From an uncultured SAR86 cluster bacterium (GTDB lineage: Bacteria; Pseudomonadota; Gammaproteobacteria; Magnimaribacterales; Magnimaribacteraceae): a stretch of DNA of 45,564 bases. Positions 8,936 through 15,679 of this stretch are shown here, one piece after another. The stretch is from the NCBI GenBank assembly GCA_902574355.1, contig CACGNN010000010.1:1-45564 (forward strand), given 5' to 3'. The first letter of the stretch is position 1, and the number at the start of each line of letters is the position of its first letter. The translations under genes and the position numbers were made by a program. Below the pieces are notes generated by a model that saw only the letters and a list, made by a program, of their open reading frames with translations, was not told where the DNA came from and ran no database searches.

Positions 8936-9727
8936 ATGAAATACATCAATAAGATCTTCTTACTTCTTTTTATAACTTTATCTCTTGCTCCCTTATCTGC
9001 CCATGATTTAAAAGGTGCTGTAGCGAGTGATGATCGAACGCCAAAAAATATGCTGAGAGACCAATTTAGAAATCCAGTTGAGACTTTATCTTTCTTTGGT
9101 ATCGAATCTGACATGGTTGTTATTGAATTATCGCCCGGTGGTGGATGGTATACGGAAATATTAGCTAATTATATTCATTATCCTGGAACTTTAATTGCCG
9201 CTCATTGGAGTAAAGATTCAGAAGTTGCATATTTCAGAAGAGGTAGAGCAAATTTTGAAAAGAAAATGTCCGAAAATCCAATGTACGGCAGAGTAGAGAT
9301 CGTAGATTTAAATTCTTCAATGGCTGATGCCAATTCTGTAGATGCTGTACTCACATTCAGGAACTTACATAATTGGTTAGGACCGAATATGGACAGTATT
9401 TTTGAAAACACTTTCAAAGCTTTGAAGCCAGGTGGAATTTTTGGCATTGTTGAACATAGAGCTAAACCTGGAACATCAATGGAGTTGATGAAAAAGAGTG
9501 GTTACGTAACTGAAGAGCATGCTTTAGAAATAGCAAAAAAACATGGTTTTGAGTTAGTTGCAACATCTGAAGTTAACGCAAATCCAAAAGACACAGCCAA
9601 TCATCCTAGAGGTGTTTGGACTCTTCCCCCTAACTATAGATTAAAAGATCAAGATAGAGACAAATATACTGAAATAGGGGAGAGTGATCGTATGACACTC
9701 TTACTTAAGAAGCCTACTCAATCTTAA
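8936..9727 (+). CDS. Exported class I SAM methyltransferase-like protein
   Basis: The protein has 263 aa. A clear signal peptide (MKYINK, a long Leu/Phe/Ile core, cleavage near LSA-HD at about 22-23) is followed by a Rossmann-type methyltransferase domain. Motif I reads VIELSPGGGWYTEIL (about 58-72), with a later NLHNW and LKPGGIFGIVEHR. It resembles the predicted periplasmic methyltransferase group COG4798. A SAM-dependent enzyme outside the cytoplasm is puzzling because SAM is not normally available there, so the domain may bind another ligand. The gene is 15 bases after the VWA gene on the same strand and may belong to that operon. Its 3' end overlaps the next, convergent gene by 14 bases. 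Confidence 0.8.
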   Translation: MKYINKIFLLLFITLSLAPLSAHDLKGAVASDDRTPKNMLRDQFRNPVETLSFFGIESDMVVIELSPGGGWYTEILANYIHYPGTLIAAHWSKDSEVAYFRRGRANFEKKMSENPMYGRVEIVDLNSSMADANSVDAVLTFRNLHNWLGPNMDSIFENTFKALKPGGIFGIVEHRAKPGTSMELMKKSGYVTEEHALEIAKKHGFELVATSEVNANPKDTANHPRGVWTLPPNYRLKDQDRDKYTEIGESDRMTLLLKKPTQS

Positions 9728-10052
9728 AAAGATTGATTATGTTGTTCTTGTGTTCGCATGTTTCAAATATTTTAAATTTGTGATCTAGACCGAATAATTC
9801 AACATCTTGAAAAGACATTTCTTCGGAGGTAAGAATTTCTGGAATGGTCAATAGAACGATATAGTCATGTTTTAAGATACATTTATCTTTAAGAAATTTA
9901 AGATCCTTTCTAAGGATATTACAAATTTCCAGTGAATCCTGTTTAAGTTGCTGTTCATTAACTTCAAAACCATTAAGACTCTGAATAACAAAGTGCACTC
10001 TTGTATCGACAGACAATTGTTTTAATTGATCAAGGATGGAAGTAAGACTCAT
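9714..10052 (-). CDS. Uncharacterised small protein (112 aa)
   Basis: I do not recognise this protein. From the ATG at 10052 it has 112 aa, is soluble, lacks a signal peptide, and mixes helix and strand: MSLTSILDQLKQLS, HFVIQSLNGFEV, YIVLLTIPEI. It has two Cys (in DKCIL and ETCEH). An in-frame ATG at 10100 would add 16 residues, but a good -10 (TATACT) lies between the two ATGs, which favours 10052. The gene is convergent with and overlaps the methyltransferase-like gene by 14 bases. It sits downstream of the ibpA terminator, so it is probably an independent transcript. An ordinary base composition suggests a native gene. Confidence 0.6.
   Translation of the reverse strand: MSLTSILDQLKQLSVDTRVHFVIQSLNGFEVNEQQLKQDSLEICNILRKDLKFLKDKCILKHDYIVLLTIPEILTSEEMSFQDVELFGLDHKFKIFETCEHKNNIINLFKIE
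9718..9736. terminator. Hairpin at the convergent methyltransferase/hypothetical junction
   Basis: TCAATCTT (9718-9725) and AAGATTGA (9729-9736) form a perfect 8-bp stem with a 3-base loop, spanning the stop codon of the methyltransferase-like gene. The plus-strand tail TTATGTTGTTCTTG is only moderately T-rich, so termination is plausible but unproven. Confidence 0.4.
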
Positions 10053-10060
10053 GATGGATA

Positions 10061-10066
10061 AGTATA
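10061..10066 (-). promoter_or_regulatory. -10 of the 112-aa protein gene
   Basis: On the minus strand TATACT ends 8 bases before ATG 10052, with ATCCATC and no Shine-Dalgarno between. This decides the start codon and predicts a leaderless or near-leaderless mRNA. Confidence 0.45.
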
Positions 10067-10106
10067 ATGTTTTTATAAATGTCTTATTAAAAATTACCAC
10101 ATAAAA

Positions 10107-10131
10107 AAAAGGAGGGCTAAACCCTCCTTTT
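10107..10131 (-). terminator. Intrinsic terminator of ibpA
   Basis: GGAGGG (10111-10116) and CCCTCC (10122-10127), flanked by A4/T4 pairs, form a 10-bp stem with a 5-base loop. On the minus strand it is followed by a run of T's, making a strong intrinsic terminator 6 bases after the ibpA stop. It is the clearest terminator in the window. Confidence 0.85.
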
Positions 10132-10136
10132 CTTCA

Positions 10137-10586
10137 TTATCCTAAAAGTTTGCTTTTAGACGTGAAATCAATTTTTCTTGGTTTCTTTTCATCAGGTATG
10201 ACTCTTTCAATTCCTATATAGAGCATACCATTACTCAAAGCTGCGCCTTTGATGATCATGTCATCAGAGAGTACAAATGTTTTTGTAAAATCTCTGGCAG
10301 CTAAACCTTGATGAACTAAGCCTTCTGAAGCATCTTTTGCTTTAGATCCTTTGATTGTTAGATTTTCACCGGCTGCTTCTATGTCGATTTCTTTTTCTTC
10401 GAAACCAGCTAGAGCAAGTTCAATGGTGTATTTATCTTCGCTTACCTTCCTTATGTTATATGGGGGGTAATTTGAAGATTGTTGTTTAGAATTTGCTAGA
10501 AGCGATAAGGTATCAAAAGTTCTATCAAATCCTATAGTAAATGGAGATATATCTCTCCACAGTAGGTCAAAAGTATTATTTATCAT
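10137..10586 (-). CDS. ibpA: Small heat shock protein IbpA (Hsp20 family)
   Basis: The protein has 149 aa and the full alpha-crystallin domain. NYPPYNIRKVSEDKYTIELA (about 39-58) and LAGFEEKEIDI open the domain, GLAARDFTKTFVLSD is the central strand pair, and NGMLYIGIERVIPDEKKPRKI closes it. These phrases are diagnostic of the IbpA/IbpB group. It is an ATP-independent holdase that coats aggregating proteins during heat stress and hands them to DnaK-ClpB. Expression should be heat-induced at two levels: a sigma-32 promoter (10654-10681) and a ROSE-like thermometer over the Shine-Dalgarno site. A strong terminator follows, so it is monocistronic. Confidence 0.96.
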   Translation of the reverse strand: MINNTFDLLWRDISPFTIGFDRTFDTLSLLANSKQQSSNYPPYNIRKVSEDKYTIELALAGFEEKEIDIEAAGENLTIKGSKAKDASEGLVHQGLAARDFTKTFVLSDDMIIKGAALSNGMLYIGIERVIPDEKKPRKIDFTSKSKLLG

Positions 10587-10592
10587 TTTTTT

Positions 10593-10647
10593 CTCCTTTT
10601 TTAAGCAAGTTATTAAATAATTTACGTAAGCCCCTAAGGCACTTACA
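10593..10647 (-). promoter_or_regulatory. ROSE-like RNA thermometer in the ibpA leader
   Basis: In the minus-strand mRNA a 5' hairpin (10646-10626: GTAAGTGCC / GGGGCTTAC) begins at the predicted start site. Next to the start codon, TTGCTT (10608-10603), loop AAAA and AAGGAG (10598-10593) form a hairpin that covers the Shine-Dalgarno, with a single G-G opposition in the middle. That U-U-G-C-U pairing to the Shine-Dalgarno with an odd G is the hallmark of ROSE elements, which melt on heating. The Shine-Dalgarno sits 6 bases before ATG 10586. The structure was drawn by eye, not folded by program. Confidence 0.7.
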
Positions 10648-10653
10648 CTACTT

Positions 10654-10681
10654 ATATGGGGTTTTTTTTTAATTAATCAAG
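10654..10681 (-). promoter_or_regulatory. Sigma-32 (heat-shock) promoter of ibpA
   Basis: On the minus strand CTTGAT (10681-10676), a 14-base spacer and CCCCATAT (10661-10654) match the RpoH consensus CTTGAA / CCCCATNT closely. Transcription would start near 10647, giving a leader of about 60 bases. The -35 box is complementary to the Shine-Dalgarno region of the divergent SDR gene. Confidence 0.8.
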
Positions 10682-10688
10682 GAGAAAT

Positions 10689-11480
10689 ATGAAAGATTTA
10701 TTTTCTATAGAGGGCAAAGTAGCTCTAGTAACTGGTGGTTCAAGAGGAATAGGAGAAATGATTGCAGCAGGTTTTTTAGCTAATGGAGCAAAAGTTTATA
10801 TAAGCTCTAGAAAAGCAGAAGTATGTGATGCGACTGCTGAAAGACTTCAAGAAGAATATGGCGGAGAATGTATTTCCGTTCCTGCGGACTTATCAAATTT
10901 AGATGGGATAAATGCACTCAGAGATATGTTACCCGCCGATGAGGCTTTAGATATTTTAGTCAATAATGCAGGTGCTTCATGGGGAGAGCCTATAGATGAA
11001 TATTCTGAAAAAGGATGGGATAAAGTCATGGATACTAATGTGAAAGGGGTTTTCTTTTTAACACAACAATTGCTACCCAAGCTCAGAGAATCAGGCAGTG
11101 CAGAAGATCCTTCAAGAGTAATTAATATAGGAAGTATAGATGGAATCAAAACAGGAACTTTTGATGCATTTTCTTATGGCCCTTCAAAAGCAGCCTTACA
11201 TCATTTAACGAGGGTTTTAGCTGCATCTCTTGTGAAAGAAAATATTATTGTCAATGCGATTGCTCCTGGTCCTTTTCCAACTTGGATGTTGAGTACAGGG
11301 GTTGGTGGAGGTGGTGATCTTGATATTAATTGGTCTGAGGTTGGTAATGCCAATCCAAGAGGTAGAGTTGGAACGCCTGAAGATATTGCTGGACTTGCCA
11401 TATTCTTAAGCTCAAGAGCGGGTGCTTACACAGTAGGAGAAACTATTACTTGTGATGGGGGAGCTGTTGCAAGTTCGTAG
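10689..11480 (+). CDS. SDR-family oxidoreductase (RhlG/FabG-like)
   Basis: The protein has 263 aa. It is a classical short-chain dehydrogenase: cofactor motif TGGSRGIG (15-22), NNAG (92-95), catalytic Ser149 in INIGSIDG, and Tyr163/Lys167 in YGPSK. The substrate-loop phrase APGPFPTWM and the overall sequence resemble the RhlG/3-oxoacyl reductase-like subgroup more than true FabG, a separate copy of which lies at 40841. It most likely reduces a 3-ketoacyl or other carbonyl substrate with NADPH (ISSRK after beta-2 favours NADPH). The Shine-Dalgarno is AAGGAG at 10679-10684. The substrate is unknown. Confidence 0.85.
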   Translation: MKDLFSIEGKVALVTGGSRGIGEMIAAGFLANGAKVYISSRKAEVCDATAERLQEEYGGECISVPADLSNLDGINALRDMLPADEALDILVNNAGASWGEPIDEYSEKGWDKVMDTNVKGVFFLTQQLLPKLRESGSAEDPSRVINIGSIDGIKTGTFDAFSYGPSKAALHHLTRVLAASLVKENIIVNAIAPGPFPTWMLSTGVGGGGDLDINWSEVGNANPRGRVGTPEDIAGLAIFLSSRAGAYTVGETITCDGGAVASS

Positions 11481-11546
11481 TTAAAAGCTAGACAGTAGTA
11501 TCTTTCGAACTTTAATATGAATTAATTATTTAACTGGGGAGTTATT

Positions 11547-12758
11547 ATGGTAAACGGATATTGCGATGAGAATTTTATCGAAGCGAGACATATTTTTGAA
11601 AAAAGTATCTCTAGTGGTTTTGAATTAGGTGGATCTATCGCCGTTGAGGTCAAAGGTAAAAAGGTTATAGATCTATGGGGAGGTCATTTAGATCATTCAC
11701 AATCAAAACTTTGGGAAGAAAATACACTTGTAAATGTCTTCTCAACTACCAAAGGTATTGCTGCAATTTGTTTACTTCAACTTATTGAAAAAGGTCTACT
11801 GGATATTGAAAAACCAGTTTCTGAATATTGGCCTGAATTCGCTGCTAACGGAAAAGATCATATTCCTGTTAAATATCTTTTCTGTCATAAGGCTGGATTA
11901 TGTGGTGTAAGAGAACCACTTCAATCAGGAGCATTTAGTGACTGGGAGTTAATAACTTCGGAGTTAGCCAGACAGGAGCCTCTTTGGGAGCCTGGAACAG
12001 CTCATGGATATCATGCTATAACTTATGGTCATTTGGTTGGCGAACTTTTAAGAAAAATAGACGGAAGGACAATAGGTCAGTATTTTAAAGAAGAAATAGC
12101 TGAACCACTAGATCTGGATTTTTGGATAGGTCTACCTGATTCTGAATTCAATAGAGTCTCTGATATTTATCCTTCGAAACCTGGACCTCTTCAATATCTT
12201 TTTCCTCTACTAACAAAGTTGCCAAGATTTATGCTTCCTGGAAGAGCAAAGTTTTTATTAGACTTTGGAGATACTTCAAAACCTGTAGGAGCCGCATTTA
12301 ATAATCCTCCAATCTCCTCAAGTGAAGGAATGGAGGCCAATACTAAGCAATGGAGAAATGCAGAAATACCAGCAGCAAATGGACACGGAACTGCAAGATC
12401 TATAGCAAAACTATATGGAATTTTAGCCAATGGAGGCTCTCGAGATGGTATTCATGTGTTATCTCCAGAAACTATTGAAAAAGGAAGGCAGACACAATCT
12501 GATGGAAAAGATCTTGTACTGGGTGGAATGCGTACAAGGTTTGGCCTAGGGTTTATGCTAGGCACTGAGAACGTGAGTATGGGACCTAATCCTAATGCAT
12601 TTGGACACGGTGGAGCAGGAGGTTCTTTGGGCTTTTCAGATCCCGATAATAATATTTCACTAGGTTTTGTTATGAATCAAATGCATCCTGGTATAACTGC
12701 TTGGAAAACGGCAACTGATGTTGCAGAATCAGTCTACAAAACATTATCACTAAATTAA
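11547..12758 (+). CDS. Serine hydrolase of the beta-lactamase/EstB (family VIII esterase) type
   Basis: The protein has 403 aa with no signal peptide, so it is probably cytoplasmic. The active-site SxxK is STTK (Ser66, Lys69). A Tyr equivalent lies in GYHAITYG (155-160), and the third motif is HGGAGG in the C-terminal third. This is the class C beta-lactamase/DD-peptidase fold used by family VIII carboxylesterases such as EstB; lack of export argues against antibiotic resistance. A very strong ribosome binding site GGGGAG (11536-11541) lies 5 bases before the ATG, in a 10-base context AACTGGGGAG shared with the TonB receptor at 20357. It follows the SDR gene by 66 bases; no terminator is seen between. 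Confidence 0.85.
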   Translation: MVNGYCDENFIEARHIFEKSISSGFELGGSIAVEVKGKKVIDLWGGHLDHSQSKLWEENTLVNVFSTTKGIAAICLLQLIEKGLLDIEKPVSEYWPEFAANGKDHIPVKYLFCHKAGLCGVREPLQSGAFSDWELITSELARQEPLWEPGTAHGYHAITYGHLVGELLRKIDGRTIGQYFKEEIAEPLDLDFWIGLPDSEFNRVSDIYPSKPGPLQYLFPLLTKLPRFMLPGRAKFLLDFGDTSKPVGAAFNNPPISSSEGMEANTKQWRNAEIPAANGHGTARSIAKLYGILANGGSRDGIHVLSPETIEKGRQTQSDGKDLVLGGMRTRFGLGFMLGTENVSMGPNPNAFGHGGAGGSLGFSDPDNNISLGFVMNQMHPGITAWKTATDVAESVYKTLSLN

Positions 12759-12774
12759 AATCACCGTTTACGTG

Positions 12775-12780
12775 TAAAAT
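12775..12780 (+). promoter_or_regulatory. -10 candidate for the TSUP/MDR/pdxJ run
   Basis: TAAAAT, preceded by GTG, lies in the 69-base gap before ATG 12828. A weak AT hairpin (TAGAAAA 12790-12796 / TTTTCTA 12804-12810) follows. No convincing -35 was found. Confidence 0.3.
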
Positions 12781-12827
12781 AGAGAAAACTAGAAAAAATA
12801 GGCTTTTCTAATTACAAACTAAACTTA

Positions 12828-13571
12828 ATGTTAATTTACGATCCTGTATTTTATGCAGTTTCTATTCCTGCTGTTCTTTTGTATGGAATTGCAAAAGGCG
12901 GTTTTGCGGGCCCATTGGCTATTTTGGGAGTTCCCTTAATGTCATTAGTTATTTCACCTCTGCAAGCTGCAGCAATATTACTCCCAATATTATGTGTTCA
13001 AGACATGATCAGTATCTACAGTTATCGTAAAAGTTTCCATTTAAAAAACTTATTTATTTTATTACCAGCAGCTACTGTAGGAATAGTGTTCGGTTACTTA
13101 TGGTTTAGTTTATTATCGGAAGACAATATAAGAATATTTCTAGGTCTTCTTGCTATAACTTTTTCGCTTAACTATTTCTTTTTTTCTAAAGATTCAAAAT
13201 TGGCAGATGTTTCAGTTACTAAAGGATCTTTTTGGGGAACAATTTCCGGCTTTACGAGTTTCGGTATTCATGCAGGAGGATTACCCTTTAATATTTATAT
13301 GCTTCCTCAGAAATTAGATCATCGGGTTTATGTAGGGACAGCCGCTATTTTTTTTGGAATAGTTAATTTAGTAAAGCTTTATCCTTACTACTTATTAGAT
13401 CAATTAAGGATCGAAAATATTACTACTGCATTATTTTTATTACCTTTCGCTCCCATAGGGTTCTATATAGGCTTCAAATTAACTCATAAACTGGATGGAG
13501 ATAGATTTTATGGAATAACTTATTTTTGTTTGCTGATAATAGGCTTAAAATTACTAAGTGATGGGATATAA
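12828..13571 (+). CDS. TSUP family permease (TauE/SafE)
   Basis: The protein has 247 aa with about 7-8 hydrophobic spans. The N-terminal repeat carries GIAKGGFAGPLAILGVPLMSL, typical of the TauE/SafE family, and the second half has a matching GTISGFTSFGIHAGGLPFNIY, showing the family's internal duplication. Members export or import sulfite, sulfoacetate or other small anions across the inner membrane. The next gene starts at the base directly after its stop codon, so it is co-translated with the reductase. The substrate cannot be assigned. Confidence 0.85.
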   Translation: MLIYDPVFYAVSIPAVLLYGIAKGGFAGPLAILGVPLMSLVISPLQAAAILLPILCVQDMISIYSYRKSFHLKNLFILLPAATVGIVFGYLWFSLLSEDNIRIFLGLLAITFSLNYFFFSKDSKLADVSVTKGSFWGTISGFTSFGIHAGGLPFNIYMLPQKLDHRVYVGTAAIFFGIVNLVKLYPYYLLDQLRIENITTALFLLPFAPIGFYIGFKLTHKLDGDRFYGITYFCLLIIGLKLLSDGI

Positions 13572-14609
13572 ATGTACGGAGTAACTTTACTAGAGTACGG
13601 AGATGAATCTAAGTTGAAGCTAGAAGAGGGCTTAACTGTGCCTGAACCAAAAACAAATCAGGTACTGGTAAAAGTTTCAGCGTCCTCTGTTAATCCCTTA
13701 GATCTGATGAAGAGAGAAGGTTATGGGAAGTCGATTTTTGAGAAGCAAAGAAAACATATTTTTCCGTGGATAATAGGATCAGATTTCTCAGGCACAGTTG
13801 CTGAAATTGGATCAAAGATTTCTCAATTTAAAATAGGAGATGAGGTTTGGGGTTGCAGTTCTAATGCGAGTTCTGGTACTCACGCGGAATATGCGTGTAT
13901 TGATGTAGATGAGATAACTCACAAACCAAGTCGATTAGATCACTTGCATGCAGCGTCTCTACCTTATGTAGCACAAACTACTTGGTCTGCAATTATTAGA
14001 TGGGCAGGGCTTAGACCACAAGATTTAAAAGGAAAAAAGGTTTTCATACAAGGTGGTGCAGGGGGTGTAGGGTGTTTTTCCATACAGTTATTCAAAAGTA
14101 TGGGTTGCGAGATAGCTACAACCTGTAGTGAAAAAAATATAGAACTTGTAAAATCTCTAGGTGCTGACCGTGTAATAGATTACAACAAATCAAATTTTGA
14201 GGAGGTATTGAGCGATTATGATATTGCTTATGATCTTCTGGGTGATCATGTATCAGATCATGCAGTAGAAAAATGCTGTTCTATCCTAAAGAAAACTACA
14301 GACTCACATTACATAACACTAACCCATCCATTTGTAAGAACTATAGATAACAAAGGCATTCTTCTAGGTACTCCTCATGCTTTGTATCTAAGACAATTAC
14401 AGAAAAGAAAATTTAGTCCAATTAATATTCACTGGTCCATATACAGACCAAGCTTATCTGGTTTAGAGCAACTGACAGAATTAGTTCAGGATGGGACAAT
14501 AAAGCCGATTATAGATTCAGTTTTTAAAATAGAGGATATAGGACAAGCTCACAGAAAAGCAGCAACTGGACACGTCAGCGGCAAAGTAATAATAGAACAT
14601 AAAAGATGA
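13572..14609 (+). CDS. Medium-chain (zinc-independent) reductase, quinone oxidoreductase/RTN4IP1-like
   Basis: The protein has 345 aa. The N-terminal GroES-like domain contains VLVKVSASSVNPLD (about 31-44) and IIGSDFSGTV. The Rossmann domain has VFIQGGAGGVGCFSIQLFKSMG (about 156-177). The Cys/His zinc ligands of alcohol dehydrogenases are absent, so this is an NADPH-dependent quinone/enone reductase-type MDR. It abuts the TSUP gene (no gap) and overlaps pdxJ by ATGA (14606-14609), which implies one mRNA. The substrate is unknown. Confidence 0.85.
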   Translation: MYGVTLLEYGDESKLKLEEGLTVPEPKTNQVLVKVSASSVNPLDLMKREGYGKSIFEKQRKHIFPWIIGSDFSGTVAEIGSKISQFKIGDEVWGCSSNASSGTHAEYACIDVDEITHKPSRLDHLHAASLPYVAQTTWSAIIRWAGLRPQDLKGKKVFIQGGAGGVGCFSIQLFKSMGCEIATTCSEKNIELVKSLGADRVIDYNKSNFEEVLSDYDIAYDLLGDHVSDHAVEKCCSILKKTTDSHYITLTHPFVRTIDNKGILLGTPHALYLRQLQKRKFSPINIHWSIYRPSLSGLEQLTELVQDGTIKPIIDSVFKIEDIGQAHRKAATGHVSGKVIIEHKR

Positions 14610-15340
14610 CAAATTTAAGTGTTAATGTAAATAAAATTGCATGGTTAAGAAATGCTAGAGGCGAAGGCAGGCCTGATATTATTGAATTATCAAAAATCTT
14701 AATTGATTGTGGAATTCAAGGGTTAACTGTTCATCCAAGACCTGACTTGAGACATATAACACCAGATGACGTTTATAATATTTCTTCACTCTGTATAGAA
14801 TCAAATGTTGAATTTAATATTGAAGGAAATCCATATTCAGAGCCCACAGAGATATATCCTGGTTTTATAAATTTAGTCAAAGAAATTGAACCTGATCAAT
14901 GCACATTAGTACCAGATTCTCCAGAGCAGATCACCTCTGATCATGGATGGCAGATTAAAGATAATGATCTTGAAAATATCAAAGAAATAGTCGATACACT
15001 TAAAACCACTAAAACTAGAATAAGTTTCTTTGTTGACCCAGATACATTTCACATAGATCAGATAAAGTTGACTGGAGCTGATAGGATTGAGCTTTATACG
15101 GGTCCATATGCTGTCAATCCAACTCTTGAGGTAGTTTCTCTATATGAAAAGGCATTTAATCATGCAAAGAGACTTGGATTAGGTGTTAATGCAGGTCACG
15201 ACCTAGACTTAAATAATTTACAATTATTTCTATCAAAAGTACCTGCCGATGAAGTATCGATAGGACATGCTTTGATTTCAGATGCTCTTATCAATGGTCT
15301 AGAAGTGGTAACTAAGCAATTCCTAGATTTATGTAAATAA
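14606..15340 (+). CDS. pdxJ: Pyridoxine 5'-phosphate synthase PdxJ
   Basis: The protein has 244 aa, a TIM-barrel enzyme that condenses 1-deoxyxylulose 5-phosphate with 3-amino-2-oxopropyl phosphate to pyridoxine 5'-phosphate. Landmarks are SVNVNKIAWLRNARG, TVHPRPDLRHI, EFNIEGNP, TLVPDSP, RIELYTGPYA and NAGHDLDLNNL...EVSIGHALISDAL. The wording (VHPRPD rather than VHLREDRRHI, EFNIEG rather than NLEMA, SDHGW) follows the form I know from Bacteroidetes and Alphaproteobacteria, not the E. coli form, so its ancestry may differ from its neighbours. It overlaps the upstream reductase by 4 bases. Its product is the precursor of PLP, used by the aminotransferase and MetY in this window. Confidence 0.95.
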   Translation: MTNLSVNVNKIAWLRNARGEGRPDIIELSKILIDCGIQGLTVHPRPDLRHITPDDVYNISSLCIESNVEFNIEGNPYSEPTEIYPGFINLVKEIEPDQCTLVPDSPEQITSDHGWQIKDNDLENIKEIVDTLKTTKTRISFFVDPDTFHIDQIKLTGADRIELYTGPYAVNPTLEVVSLYEKAFNHAKRLGLGVNAGHDLDLNNLQLFLSKVPADEVSIGHALISDALINGLEVVTKQFLDLCK

Positions 15341-15342
15341 TG

Positions 15343-15348
15343 TAAAAT
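15343..15348 (+). promoter_or_regulatory. -10 of grxD
   Basis: TAAAAT ends 6 bases before ATG 15355 (ATAGAA between) with no Shine-Dalgarno. It predicts a transcript starting at the ATG. It sits in the 14-base gap after pdxJ. Confidence 0.45.
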
Positions 15349-15354
15349 ATAGAA

Positions 15355-15675
15355 ATGACAATAATCGAAGAACTAGAGAATCAAGTTAAGGACAACCCAA
15401 TACTCTTGTATATGAAAGGTTCACCAGAAGCTCCTCAATGTGGGTTTTCATCAAAAGCCTCACAGATATTAATTGCATGTGGAAAACCTTTTTCATTTGT
15501 GGATATTCTTTCAAATCCGGAAATAAGAGCCAATTTACCGCAATTCTCAAACTGGCCAACATTTCCTCAACTATTTGTGAATGGAGAGTTAATTGGAGGC
15601 TGTGATATTATTTCTGAGTTGCATGAAGCAGGGGACCTTCAAACAATTATCGATTCTGCTGAACAACAGGACTAA
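15355..15675 (+). CDS. grxD: Monothiol glutaredoxin (Grx4/GrxD family)
   Basis: The protein has 106 aa. The monothiol active site CGFS is at 29-32 within PEAPQCGFSSKA. The glutathione-binding features are WPTFPQLFVNGELIGGCDI. These proteins hold a glutathione-ligated [2Fe-2S] cluster as homodimers or with BolA partners and deliver clusters to target proteins. The gene is 14 bases after pdxJ but has its own -10, so it may be expressed both with the operon and alone. It is convergent with the methyltransferase gene 4 bases away. Confidence 0.95.
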   Translation: MTIIEELENQVKDNPILLYMKGSPEAPQCGFSSKASQILIACGKPFSFVDILSNPEIRANLPQFSNWPTFPQLFVNGELIGGCDIISELHEAGDLQTIIDSAEQQD

Positions 15676-15679
15676 TTTC

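Noticed and set aside
10053-10100. ATG at 10100 as start of the 112-aa protein gene
   Set aside because: A good -10 (TATACT) lies downstream of it, between it and ATG 10052.
11547-12758. Antibiotic-resistance beta-lactamase
   Set aside because: No signal peptide, and family VIII-esterase-type motifs; there is no resistance context.
12787-12810. Terminator before the TSUP gene (TAGAAAA/TTTTCTA)
   Set aside because: The stem is only A-T rich with a 7-base loop and no following T run beyond the stem.
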